64,000 bases of DNA, taken from Polyangiaceae bacterium (GTDB lineage Bacteria > Myxococcota_A > Polyangia > Polyangiales > Polyangiaceae). The position numbers were made by a program, and so were the translations under genes. Shown piece after piece: positions 1-9,274 of this stretch. Position 1 is the first letter of the stretch; every line of letters starts with the position of its first letter. Below the pieces are notes generated by a model that was not told the DNA's origin, made no database searches, and worked only from the letters and a program-made list of their open reading frames with translations. The DNA lies in NCBI GenBank assembly GCA_009781005.1, contig WQYX01000003.1, positions 1 to 64,000 of the forward strand. The letters run 5' to 3'.

Positions 1-88
1 AAGGCTTGCAACTTTTTCGTCTCTTCCCCCGCGCCCCCTCCTCGCTTCGACCACCAATTCCCTTCGCTTCCACCAGACGGTTCATACA

Positions 89-230
89 AGGCAGCGCAGC
101 GAGCAAAGCTCGCGCGCGGATGGACCCCCAACTGGCCGCAGCGCAGGCCCCCCTGAGGTCCCGCCGTAGGCGGCCGGGCAGCGCCGAAGGCGCCATCGAT
201 GCCGGGATCGCGGCAAATCGAAAGCGGTTA
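89..230 (-). repeat. Dispersed repeat family A, copy 1 (partial; right TIR at ~213-230)
   Basis: Sequence aggcagcgcagcga...ggatgg..cccaactg.ccgca.cgcaggcccccctgaggtcccgcc...cagcgccgaaggcgccatcgatgc...gatcgcggcaaatcgaaagcgg matches the reverse complement of 32716-32865; the end overlaps the TAA stop of the gene at 228-1346. Confidence 0.8.
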
Positions 231-1346
231 CTCGGTGGCTTTTGCGGCGCCGACCGACGGAACGTCTATGACCGTCGTTGGAACAAAGTCCTTTGGCAGC
301 CCAAGGGGCACGGTGGCATCCTTGTCTTCCACGACTCCCGTGCCTTCGGGGCTTTGTTCGACATTTGCACTCGCCTCCTTCGGCACGGGATCATCGTGCC
401 AGGCAATGAAGATGGCCGCGGACGCGAGCACGAATGCGGCAGTTGCCGAGCGCCGAGGGCGTGACGGCGATATGTCGAAGAGTCTCGGACGGCGATCGCG
501 CTGCGCCGGGCGTGCGATATTGCTCAGCGCAGCGGCCATTGCACGCGCGTTGGCAAACCGCGCGGCAGGATCATGCGCGAGCGCTTTTTCGAACCACGCA
601 TCAATGGCTCGCGGAAGCTCGGGCCGCAGTTGGGTTGGCCTGTCGAAGCGACCTCGATCGATGGCGAAGTAGAGTCCCTCGAGCGAACCGGCGTCGAAAG
701 GCAAGCGTCGCGTGAGCGCGAAATAGGCAACGGCAGCGAGCGAGAAAAGATCCGAGCGCCCATCGGTCTTCTCCGGATCGAACATGTGTTCTGGACTCAT
801 GTACCGCGCGGTGCCAGCGGGCAGCCGGTCGCTCTCGATGCACTCATCGCTCCGCACCGGTTTGGCAACGCCGAAATCGAGCAGCTTGATGCTCATGGGC
901 GGGCCGGCGTCGAGGAACACGTTCTCGGGTTTGATATCGCGATGCACGAATCCTGCTTCATGCGCGCGCGTGAGCGCATGGCACGTCTGCGTCACGAGGC
1001 TCGCGAGATCGGCGAGTGAAAGCGTCCCGCAACGTCGCACGTGCTGCTCGAGGTTTTCACCACGCAACAACTCGAGCACGAGGTACGGCTCGTCACACTC
1101 CGTCATCCTGCAGTCGAGCACGCGAACGACGTGCGGACTGTCGATCTTCGCCGTGATGCGCGCTTCACGAAGAAAGCGCGCGCACGCACTCGGCGTTTGC
1201 GCCCACTCGGGCGCCATGAACTTGACGGCAACCTCCTTCTTGAGCACGAGATGCTCTGCAAGCCACACGCTCCCCATGCCGCCGTCCGCGATCTTGCGAA
1301 CGAGGCGGAGCGTCCCCGAGAAGATCTGTCCCGGTTCGAGGTTCAC
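228..1346 (-). CDS. Serine/threonine protein kinase
   Basis: GGMGSVWLAEH P-loop, VAVKFM, FVHRDIKPENVFL, LLDFGVAKP, GTARYMSPE motifs. Confidence 0.9.
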   Translation of the reverse strand: MNLEPGQIFSGTLRLVRKIADGGMGSVWLAEHLVLKKEVAVKFMAPEWAQTPSACARFLREARITAKIDSPHVVRVLDCRMTECDEPYLVLELLRGENLEQHVRRCGTLSLADLASLVTQTCHALTRAHEAGFVHRDIKPENVFLDAGPPMSIKLLDFGVAKPVRSDECIESDRLPAGTARYMSPEHMFDPEKTDGRSDLFSLAAVAYFALTRRLPFDAGSLEGLYFAIDRGRFDRPTQLRPELPRAIDAWFEKALAHDPAARFANARAMAAALSNIARPAQRDRRPRLFDISPSRPRRSATAAFVLASAAIFIAWHDDPVPKEASANVEQSPEGTGVVEDKDATVPLGLPKDFVPTTVIDVPSVGAAKATE

Positions 1347-1516
1347 GCACAGCGGTCGAGTGCACCGCGCATGCCCTCCTCATCTGCGTCTCGCTTGCGC
1401 GGGCAGGATGTCCCGAAGAGAATGTTTTCGCCTAGATCCGATGCACTTCCGAAGGTGGCTCGGGCGTGGCCGTGCGCCACGGGGCGTGACTGCAAACCCG
1501 GCGTGCGCGCCGCTTG

Positions 1517-3967
1517 TCATGGAGTCATTGACATGCGGACCTCCTTTGTCTGGTCCGCGACGACATCGACCGTGATGCTCTTTTTCACACCGTTCGACGA
1601 CAACGTGAGCGCATGGCGTCCCGCCGGAGTGGGTCGGCTGTAGATGTTTCCAGCGCCCAGCGCGGTGCCGTTGTCGATGATTTGATCGCACTTCGGCATG
1701 CAGACGATCGTGAGTGCACCCGCACCGAGCTTCTTCGGAACGGTCACTGGCGCCCTCGTTGGTGCGGCCGCAACGGGCGCGCGTGGCGCCGCTGCCGCCG
1801 GCGCCACCGCTGCCGCCGGCGCCACTGGTGGAGGTGCGTTCTCCGGCGCATCCGGCACTTCCATGACCGGCGCGGCCGGCATTGTTGGAGGAGCCGGGAC
1901 GTCCGTGGCGGGTGGCGGCGCAACTGGACCTGTTGCCACGGATGACGAGGCCGCGCCGTTGATCCCCGTAGGTGCCGGCGCGCTCATACTTGGAGCTGGC
2001 GGCGAGGCAGTGCCGACAGGACGAGGCGAGAGTCCCGCACCCCTCATTGTTAAAAAGATGACGATGCCTGCAGCGAGCATCGCAAGCGATCCCACGATCA
2101 ATGCGAGGACCCACAGCGGAGGCGTCCACTTGGTACGCCCGGTCGCCAGCACGGGGGAGGCGAACTCCGGGAGCATGATCGGCGGTGACGTGCGAGGGTC
2201 GCGTGCGGACGGCGTCGACATGCTCGCGGGCATGTAGGGATCACCGCTCGAGATGGGTGCGAACGATTGCGCGCTGCGGCTGATGGATGGTCCTGCCGAC
2301 CAGCCAAACCCCCTCGGATCCTGCACGCCGAATGGACTCTGCGACATGTTCATCGTGCGAGCGAAGGGTGACTCCGCAGACGCCGAATTCGACGCGGCCG
2401 TCGACGCGGCCGTCGCTAAAATGAGCGATTCCACTTCGGGTGGTGGCGGCGCGACGATCGTTTCGCTTTCGTCGTCGTCCTCTTCGTTCGAATCAGCGTT
2501 TGGTGTTGTCCCTCCCGGACTCGCCATGATCGTTGGCGGCTCCGAGGACGCTTGCGCGCGCACGTCCACACCATTCTGGACGGACGACGTGTTGCGTATG
2601 GTTGGGTGAGCGTCGTCGGCGGGGTGTTGCTCGCGCTGAACGAGCGATGGAGGTTCACCCGCGGCAGGCCGAGGTGAAGTGACGCTCTCGGTGCGCGGGG
2701 TGCGCGGCGCGACGGATCTCGAATCGTAAGTGAGTGGCTGCGGCGCGCTTGCATGGATCGCCGGGTGCCCGTCGTCCCTTGCGGGGGTCTTCGTTGGCAC
2801 CTCCGAGCTATCCGTGTACTCGGAGTTGAGACGCGGCTCCTCCAGGAGCTCGTCGACGTTGATGGTTTGCGTGACCTCGGCGGCCCAGCGCAAGTGCGCT
2901 TCGCGCTTCTGGATGCGGTCCGAGAAAATTGATCGCGTGTAGGATGCAACTTCATCGGTGGCGATGAACAAGCCACGCCGCATGAGCAATTCTTGCAATG
3001 CACGCGACAGTTCACGCGCCGTGCTGAAGCGGTCAGCGCGGTTCTTCGCGAGCGCCTTCATCACGATCTTCTCGAGATCGGCGGGGTAGCCGCGGACGAC
3101 GGCGGAGGGGGGGGGGACGTTGCACTCCTGCACCTTGGCGAGCGTGTCGATGTCGCTCTCCATGCGGAAGAGGCGCCGGCCCGTGGTGAGCTCCCAGAGA
3201 ACGACGCCGAGCGCGAAGATGTCGGAACGCCGGTCGATGACTTCGCCATGAACCTGCTCGGGCGACATGTACGCGAGCTTGCCTTTGAGCGTGCCGGCGC
3301 GCGTGTGACTCATGCTCGTGCTGAACTTGGCGATCCCGAAGTCGACGACCTTCGTGACGCCGTCGTACGTGACAAACAAATTGTGTGGAGTCACATCACG
3401 GTGCACAAGATTGAGATTTTCGCCATCTTTGCCGCGCAATTCGTGAGCGGCGTGCAGTCCTTCGGCAGCATCCGCGATGACACGGCAAGCGATCTCCGGC
3501 GGCATGGCGGTGCCGGCTTCCTCGGTCCGCCGCATGACCTCACGGAGCGGTTCGCCGTGCAGGTACTCCATGGCGATCCAGTACGTATCTTCGTGCTTTC
3601 CGAGATCGAAGACGGTCGTGACGTTCGGGTGCGAGATGCGCGCAACGACGCGCGCCTCGTCGAGGAACATGTGGACGAACGTTTCGTCCTCGACGAGATG
3701 CGCGTGAATCTTCTTGATGGCAACCCACTTCTGAAAGCCGCCAGGGCCGTCCATGCGTGCAAGATGCACGCTTGCCATTCCCCCGATGCCGATCTCATCG
3801 ACGACGCGATAACGGCCGAGGAAGTACGTGCCCACCCCGCCGGTGCCGCCGCCGCCGCCACCGCGGACGTCACGCATGGACCCACGCGGACCGGGCCATG
3901 CCCCGGCCGCCGGAGGAACTGCCCCTCCGGGGTTCATGTTTGGCCGACGAGCGATCTCTTGGGACAC
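1517..3967 (-). CDS. Serine/threonine protein kinase with TM segment and C-terminal PEGA-like tail
   Basis: GGMASVHLA, VAIKKI, LVHRDVTPHNLFV, VVDFGIAK, LAYMSPEQ; TM WVLALIVGSLAMLAAGIVIF; C-terminal GRHALTLSSNGVKKSITVDV. Confidence 0.9.
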   Translation of the reverse strand: MSQEIARRPNMNPGGAVPPAAGAWPGPRGSMRDVRGGGGGGTGGVGTYFLGRYRVVDEIGIGGMASVHLARMDGPGGFQKWVAIKKIHAHLVEDETFVHMFLDEARVVARISHPNVTTVFDLGKHEDTYWIAMEYLHGEPLREVMRRTEEAGTAMPPEIACRVIADAAEGLHAAHELRGKDGENLNLVHRDVTPHNLFVTYDGVTKVVDFGIAKFSTSMSHTRAGTLKGKLAYMSPEQVHGEVIDRRSDIFALGVVLWELTTGRRLFRMESDIDTLAKVQECNVPPPSAVVRGYPADLEKIVMKALAKNRADRFSTARELSRALQELLMRRGLFIATDEVASYTRSIFSDRIQKREAHLRWAAEVTQTINVDELLEEPRLNSEYTDSSEVPTKTPARDDGHPAIHASAPQPLTYDSRSVAPRTPRTESVTSPRPAAGEPPSLVQREQHPADDAHPTIRNTSSVQNGVDVRAQASSEPPTIMASPGGTTPNADSNEEDDDESETIVAPPPPEVESLILATAASTAASNSASAESPFARTMNMSQSPFGVQDPRGFGWSAGPSISRSAQSFAPISSGDPYMPASMSTPSARDPRTSPPIMLPEFASPVLATGRTKWTPPLWVLALIVGSLAMLAAGIVIFLTMRGAGLSPRPVGTASPPAPSMSAPAPTGINGAASSSVATGPVAPPPATDVPAPPTMPAAPVMEVPDAPENAPPPVAPAAAVAPAAAAPRAPVAAAPTRAPVTVPKKLGAGALTIVCMPKCDQIIDNGTALGAGNIYSRPTPAGRHALTLSSNGVKKSITVDVVADQTKEVRMSMTP

Positions 3968-4143
3968 ACGTCTCTCCTTCCATTACTACTAAGCGATCGC
4001 GTTTTGGTCGTGGCCGATGCCGACGCGATTGTCGCCACAACTTTCACAACAAAAACGGTATCGGGACGCTCCGCAGCGCGCAAGCATCCAGGTGTTGAGG
4101 AGATAGCTTTTTGGTGGGATGCCTACGCGGAAGTCTGACCGTT

Positions 4144-4929
4144 TTACGGGAACGGTTGTGAAGGTCGGCCGCGCTCGAAGAAAAAGCTGAACGTTCCCTT
4201 AACGTGACCCCGACACGGAGGAGCGGGCCCGAGGCCACCGGGTGCCCCGTCGCGAGGATCAGCGAAATACACGTTGAAACAGCCTGCCGTCAGGCGCTCC
4301 GACGCGTTTCCTTCGTCCAGGTTTCCGTTGAAAACGTGCGTGAACGCAATGTGGCTCAGGCCTGTTCCCACTCCCGAAGGGTCGTCCTGGTTCGGGTCGC
4401 ATCCCGCCGTCGGATCTGCCCCCGCCAGCGATGGTGCATCGCATGTCCCATCATCTGCGACAGTCACCTGCTTCACCGCCTGAAGCGTCACGTTCTGCGT
4501 TGCGCACGTCTTCTGCAGATACATCGTCATGCTGACGTTCGGCGGGTTCGCATCCGGAGTGATGGGAGTTCCGGGAGGGGTCACCCCCGGCGGCAGACCC
4601 ACTTCGAGCGGTACGCCGTAGGCGCCCGCGAAATCAGGCGATGGACGAATCTTACTCGTGTCGTAGATGAGGATTGAAAGTCCATCCGAGAAGGCCTGGA
4701 AATCACTTCCATTTTGGATTCGGATCTGAAGCGAGGAGCCTGAGGGATCCGCGGCGAAGAAATCAGGAGCCAAGTTGAACGATCCCGTCCAGCAGCCCGA
4801 CACGTTGAGCGTGCCGAGGACGACTCCCTCGCCTTTGCCTTGCGAACAAGCAGGTATAATGCACGCAATTGTCGCCGCGACACACGCGGTGCATGCGAGG
4901 CGCATCGTGATCGATCGACGAACGGCCAC
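4144..4929 (-). CDS. Putative secreted lipoprotein, unknown function
   Basis: 261 aa ORF with signal peptide and lipobox-like IIPACS; good codon structure. Confidence 0.7.
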   Translation of the reverse strand: MAVRRSITMRLACTACVAATIACIIPACSQGKGEGVVLGTLNVSGCWTGSFNLAPDFFAADPSGSSLQIRIQNGSDFQAFSDGLSILIYDTSKIRPSPDFAGAYGVPLEVGLPPGVTPPGTPITPDANPPNVSMTMYLQKTCATQNVTLQAVKQVTVADDGTCDAPSLAGADPTAGCDPNQDDPSGVGTGLSHIAFTHVFNGNLDEGNASERLTAGCFNVYFADPRDGAPGGLGPAPPCRGHVKGTFSFFFERGRPSQPFP

Positions 4930-4950
4930 GAGGCAACTCTAGCAGGAACA

Positions 4951-6054
4951 TCAACAGAGGCGGCCACCGCCGAGCACTCGCTCCTTGTCGTAGAAGACTG
5001 CGATCTGTCCGCGGCTCACGGCTCGCACCGGCCGCGCGAACGCAATCACGGCCCCGCGCTCATCAGCTTCCACGCGCGCGCGGGCGCCCTCGTGCCGGTA
5101 GCGGACGCGCACGCGCGCGTTGAACGGAAGTGAGACGCCCGGAGCGAGTACGACGTCTTCGACGCGGGCCATGAGCTTGGCGAGCTCCGAGGCGTCGCCA
5201 AGGCGCACGGTGGCCGTGTCGGCATCGATTGACGTGACAAATGCGGGTTTGCCGAGCGCGACGCCGAGGCCCTTGCGCTGACCCACGGTGAAGTGATGAA
5301 TGCCGTTGTGTGCGCCGACCACGCGGCCGTCCGCGTTGACGATGGGTCCCGGGCGCAGGCGATCCGGTGCGCGCTCCGAGACGAACGACGCATACGCGCC
5401 TGCGCCTTGGCCGACGAAACAAAGCTCCTGACTCTCTCCCTTGTTCGCGCCTGGGAGACGGCGCGTCACGGCCTCCGCGCGCACCTCGGACTTGGTGCTG
5501 CTGCCAAGGGGAAAGACGAGTCGTTCGAGCTTCGCACGTGGCGTCGCGTAGAGAAAGTAGCTCTGGTCCTTGTCGCGATCGACGCCTTCGAGCAGACACG
5601 GGCTGCCGTCGCTCGTGCGCCCGAGGCGCGCGTAATGCCCTGTTGCGACGTGCGATGCTCCAAGGCGATCCGCGAGGGCAACGAGCTCGCCGAGCTTCAC
5701 ACCTCGATTGCACGCCGTGCATGGACTCGGTGTGTCACCTGCGAGATAGGCGTCGATGAACGGGTCGACCACGATGCGTTGGAAGAGCGCGCGGCGATCG
5801 AAGGTGAAGTGAGGGATGCCAATGGCATCTGCGGTGCGCTGCGCATCGTATTGATCCTCGGGCGCGCAACAGCGGCCATGAGCTTTGGCGTCGCCGTCTT
5901 CCGGGTAGTCCCAAAGATGGAAAGTGACACCGACGACGTCGTAGCCTTGGTCGACGAGGCGCGCGGCCGCAACCGCGGAGTCGACTCCGCCGCTCATGGC
6001 AACGAGCACGCGCCCAGAGCGTTCGCGATGGCTGTCGAACACGCTCTCAGGCAT
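4951..6054 (-). CDS. mnmA: tRNA-specific 2-thiouridylase MnmA
   Basis: VLVAMSGGVDSAVAAARLVDQGYDVVGVTFHLWDYP, ATGHYAR, DQSYFLY, GANKGESQELCFVG, HHFTVGQRKGLG. Confidence 0.96.
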   Translation of the reverse strand: MPESVFDSHRERSGRVLVAMSGGVDSAVAAARLVDQGYDVVGVTFHLWDYPEDGDAKAHGRCCAPEDQYDAQRTADAIGIPHFTFDRRALFQRIVVDPFIDAYLAGDTPSPCTACNRGVKLGELVALADRLGASHVATGHYARLGRTSDGSPCLLEGVDRDKDQSYFLYATPRAKLERLVFPLGSSTKSEVRAEAVTRRLPGANKGESQELCFVGQGAGAYASFVSERAPDRLRPGPIVNADGRVVGAHNGIHHFTVGQRKGLGVALGKPAFVTSIDADTATVRLGDASELAKLMARVEDVVLAPGVSLPFNARVRVRYRHEGARARVEADERGAVIAFARPVRAVSRGQIAVFYDKERVLGGGRLC

Positions 6055-6076
6055 GCGGCGCGATCTAGCACGCGTA

Positions 6077-6850
6077 CTATAAGGAAACCCGATCGCGCTT
6101 CATGGCGCGGGCAACGCTCTCGATGGCGCGCGCATGCAGGCGGCTTCCCCATGACTTCGACAGACCCAGTTCGCGGGCAGCCTCATCCAAGTTGAGACCA
6201 TCGAAGTAATGACGATCGAGCAGTCGGCGTTCGGTTTCGGGTTGCTCGGCGATCGCGGCGCGGATCTTCGCAATCAGTTCGGCGCGAGCCGCCTGCTCTT
6301 CGGGGTCGGGGGCGGTATCGGGCGCTTTCCCGAGTTCGTCCGATGACATCGCGAGAAACGACAGCGCCGTGGCGAGCGCGGCGGAGTCGAGCTGATCGGA
6401 CAGCTTGGCGTCCGCTTCCTCGGCGGTCATCGCCGGTGAAAAGGTCCGCTCTTCGGCCGCTGCGTCTTGGATTTCTTGGGCCGCCTGCATCGCTCGAACC
6501 TTCCGGAATATGCGCCGAGGAAGGAGGCCATTGGAGCGAATGCTGTCGATCATGGAGCCGCGTACGCGGATGATTGCCCAGCGATGGAAGGGCAAGCCCT
6601 TGTCGGGATCATAGCTGCGCGCGGCCGCGAGCAACGCTTCACGTCCTCCCGAGACGAGATCCTCGAGTCTTACGTACGGGCCGATTCGGCTGCGAATCTG
6701 GCGTGCAAGCACGTTGACGAGAACGAGCCCCTCTTTGATGCGAGCGAGCACCTCGGGCGAATCGGACGTTTTTGTTGAGACGGACATGCGCGAGATCGAT
6801 GGATTCGGCTTTGGCGAGCAAATCCCACGATCACGGGGAGCTTCGGTCAA
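6077..6850 (-). CDS. RNA polymerase sigma factor, FliA/WhiG-like
   Basis: DLVSGGREALLAAARSYDPDKGLPFHRWAIIRVRGSMIDSIRSNGLLPRRIFRK; region 4 HTH LNLDEAARELGLSKSWGSRLHARAIE. Confidence 0.88.
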   Translation of the reverse strand: MTEAPRDRGICSPKPNPSISRMSVSTKTSDSPEVLARIKEGLVLVNVLARQIRSRIGPYVRLEDLVSGGREALLAAARSYDPDKGLPFHRWAIIRVRGSMIDSIRSNGLLPRRIFRKVRAMQAAQEIQDAAAEERTFSPAMTAEEADAKLSDQLDSAALATALSFLAMSSDELGKAPDTAPDPEEQAARAELIAKIRAAIAEQPETERRLLDRHYFDGLNLDEAARELGLSKSWGSRLHARAIESVARAMKRDRVSL

Positions 6851-6968
6851 GTCAAGATCCGATGACAGACCTGCGTGAGATCATCGAGTTCTCGCGACCA
6901 CGAATCTCCCGGGGGTGCTAGGGTCAGCATCCGTATTTGTCTTTGGTTGACATCGAGTTGACATCGCC

Positions 6969-7658
6969 ATGACCGAGGGGAAGAAGCCGACGAGCAGCGA
7001 CGTTGCGGCCGTTTGCCTCACCGCAAGCGAACGCGCAACCTCCGTTGACTCGCGAACGCACGCTGCATGGCGCACGTGGCTCGCAGCCCTCGCGCACGAC
7101 GCCGACGCGGTCATGGCCGCGGCCCTCGCGTACGATTCACTTCCGGGCGCGGGTCGCGATGCGTGGCTCGACGCCCTCGACGCAGATGCTCCCAGCGTTG
7201 GTATCCCGAAGATTGCGCTCTTCGCGCCGCTGCTCTCGGTCGAACGAGATAGCGCTCGCCGCGCGCGGATTGCCGAGAACGTCGAAGGTGCTGCCACGCG
7301 AAACTCGCCGCTGTCTGCCCTCGTCGGAACGCGAGATGGAGAGCGCGTCTGCTTGGTTGTCTCGCCCCTGTATCTCGACTTCGTCGAGGTTCTCTTCTGT
7401 CGATACGATCAAGACTGCGGCGTTCGCGAGGCGCGCCACGTCTGGCTCGCCCACGTGCGAGAGATCGACGGATACGCGCGCGAGATCGGCGCGGAGCTCT
7501 CACCTGCACCATTGCCGCTCGTCGTCGAAGAGCTCGCGCACGCGGTGGTTGCAAATCGCCGATCGGGTCGCGAGACACCCGCCGCACTTGTACAATACAT
7601 TGATTTGTTTGCGCCCGATCTGTCTGCCCGGTGCAACGAGCCGCGAGTCGGGCGATGA
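6969..7658 (+). CDS. Hypothetical protein
   Basis: 229 aa ORF, consistent coding frame; overlaps the start of the next ORF. Confidence 0.65.
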   Translation: MTEGKKPTSSDVAAVCLTASERATSVDSRTHAAWRTWLAALAHDADAVMAAALAYDSLPGAGRDAWLDALDADAPSVGIPKIALFAPLLSVERDSARRARIAENVEGAATRNSPLSALVGTRDGERVCLVVSPLYLDFVEVLFCRYDQDCGVREARHVWLAHVREIDGYAREIGAELSPAPLPLVVEELAHAVVANRRSGRETPAALVQYIDLFAPDLSARCNEPRVGR

Positions 7659-8299
7659 GTGATGGCCCGGATCTCGACAATCGCTGCGGGACGTGTGCAC
7701 GCTTCGTACGTGCGATCGAAGTCGCCGACGACAAGGGCGAGATCAGGCGGCGCGGCGAGTGCCTTGGCGTGTGGTCCGGGCCGATTTGGGAAACGAACAC
7801 TTGCTCGCAATACGTGCGGCGCGGCACTTTCACGGGCAACCCTAAGCCCCGGCGCGCGGCGCGCCCGCGTTCTCTGCGTTCAACATCTCACGTGTCAGCC
7901 GGGCGTGCGCCCATCGACTTCGAATTGCCCGAGGAGCTCTTGGACATGAACACGGACGAGTTTCGGGAAATCCTTCGTGAGGTTTTACGCGACGAGCTCG
8001 GTGTCTCCGACGTGCCTCTTGGTTCGCGCTGGGAAGGCGGCGAAGTCATCCTCAAACCTGGCAAAGAGGGCACGCAGGAAAAACGCATTCCCATCGAGAC
8101 CATCTTTTCGAAGATCGTGATGATTCGCGACAAGCTCCGCGTGCTCGAGCAGAAGGTCAATGCGCATCCGAAGCTCACGCCCGAAGACAAGGTGCAAATG
8201 CACCAATACATCACGAGCTGTTACGGATCGCTCACGACGTTCAACGTTCTCTTTGCCGACAAAGCAGATACTTTCGTGGGTCAGAAGGGGGACGTCTAG
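7655..8299 (+). CDS. Hypothetical protein with N-terminal Cys motif
   Basis: MSDGPDLDNRCGTCARFVRAIE... start overlaps the upstream stop (ATGA). Confidence 0.7.
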   Translation: MSDGPDLDNRCGTCARFVRAIEVADDKGEIRRRGECLGVWSGPIWETNTCSQYVRRGTFTGNPKPRRAARPRSLRSTSHVSAGRAPIDFELPEELLDMNTDEFREILREVLRDELGVSDVPLGSRWEGGEVILKPGKEGTQEKRIPIETIFSKIVMIRDKLRVLEQKVNAHPKLTPEDKVQMHQYITSCYGSLTTFNVLFADKADTFVGQKGDV

Positions 8300-8302
8300 C
8301 GC

Positions 8303-8836
8303 ATGAAGCGATGCGTGCTTGTCGCGATCGCGGCGCTCTTGCTCGGCGCATGCGGGCGCAAGGCGCCGGAAGCGCCGTCCGTCGGCACATCCAACAAGAA
8401 TGGGACTTCGCTCCTCGCCGATCATCCGGCCGCCTTCGTGTTCGACTCGCTCGACGATCGCCCCGTGACGTCGGAAGCGATGCACGGCAAGCCCACCGTG
8501 ATTGCGCTCGTGACAACAGGTGATCTGCTCGGACAAGCACAAGTCAACTATCTCCTCGCAATGGCGAAGAACGACGGCGACCGAATCAATTACGCGCTGG
8601 TGGCGCTGCATCCGCGCAAAGAGATCGTGATCGTCGACGCCTATGCGAAAGCACTTGGTGTGGACTTCCCCGTGGCGCTCGCCGATGCGTCGTCGACGAC
8701 ATCGGAAGCGGGCCCCTTCGGTGCGATCGACGCGGTGCCCACGACCATCGTGCTCGCACGCGACGGCCACATCGTGTGGAAGCACACGGGCCTTGCCAAG
8801 AGCGACGAAGTTCGAGCCCACATGAGAGGGTTGTAG
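8303..8836 (+). CDS. Redoxin/TlpA-like thioredoxin-fold lipoprotein
   Basis: Lipobox LLLGACG; PTVIALVTTGDLLGQAQ, DAVPTTIVLARDGHIVWKHTG. Confidence 0.65.
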   Translation: MKRCVLVAIAALLLGACGRKAPEAPSVGTSNKNGTSLLADHPAAFVFDSLDDRPVTSEAMHGKPTVIALVTTGDLLGQAQVNYLLAMAKNDGDRINYALVALHPRKEIVIVDAYAKALGVDFPVALADASSTTSEAGPFGAIDAVPTTIVLARDGHIVWKHTGLAKSDEVRAHMRGL

Positions 8837-8905
8837 CCAGCCGGACGGCCTTTCGTGCGCGAGCGCATTTACACGGCGGCGTTCGTGGCTATCGTCTTAT
8901 GTCGC

Positions 8906-9253
8906 ATGAAAAAGGTCGTTGGGGTCGTTCTGGTCGGTGCGCTTGTCGTCGGCGGGATTGTGGTGGTGAAAGGCGCACCCAGCATCTCACTCGTCGTGTC
9001 CGAAGAAGGGAAGACATGTGCGCGGCTCGGTGAGTTGTGTGACGCGCAGAAAAGCAGCGAAAAGCTCGATCAGTGTGTCGACGAGATGAAGAAGATGCGT
9101 CAGATGGCGGGCGATCCTGCGTTCGAGCGGTCGCGCAAGTGCGTTGAGGAGTCAACGACGTGCGGTGCCGCCACGGGGTGCATGGCCGGCGGTGTCGGCA
9201 TGGGCGCGGTAGGCGAAATGCTCAAGGGTTTCGGCTCCGCACTCTCGAAGTAA
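8906..9253 (+). CDS. Small secreted/membrane-anchored protein, unknown
   Basis: MKKVVGVVLVGALVVGGIVV signal/TM; Cys-rich body. Confidence 0.6.
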   Translation: MKKVVGVVLVGALVVGGIVVVKGAPSISLVVSEEGKTCARLGELCDAQKSSEKLDQCVDEMKKMRQMAGDPAFERSRKCVEESTTCGAATGCMAGGVGMGAVGEMLKGFGSALSK

Positions 9254-9274
9254 GGGCGAGCTGCGCGGGTGGGG

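Noticed and set aside
2993-4138. Long plus-strand ORF (381 aa) opposite the kinase at 1517-3967
   Set aside because: Antisense shadow ORF in high-GC DNA; the minus frame has clear kinase motifs.
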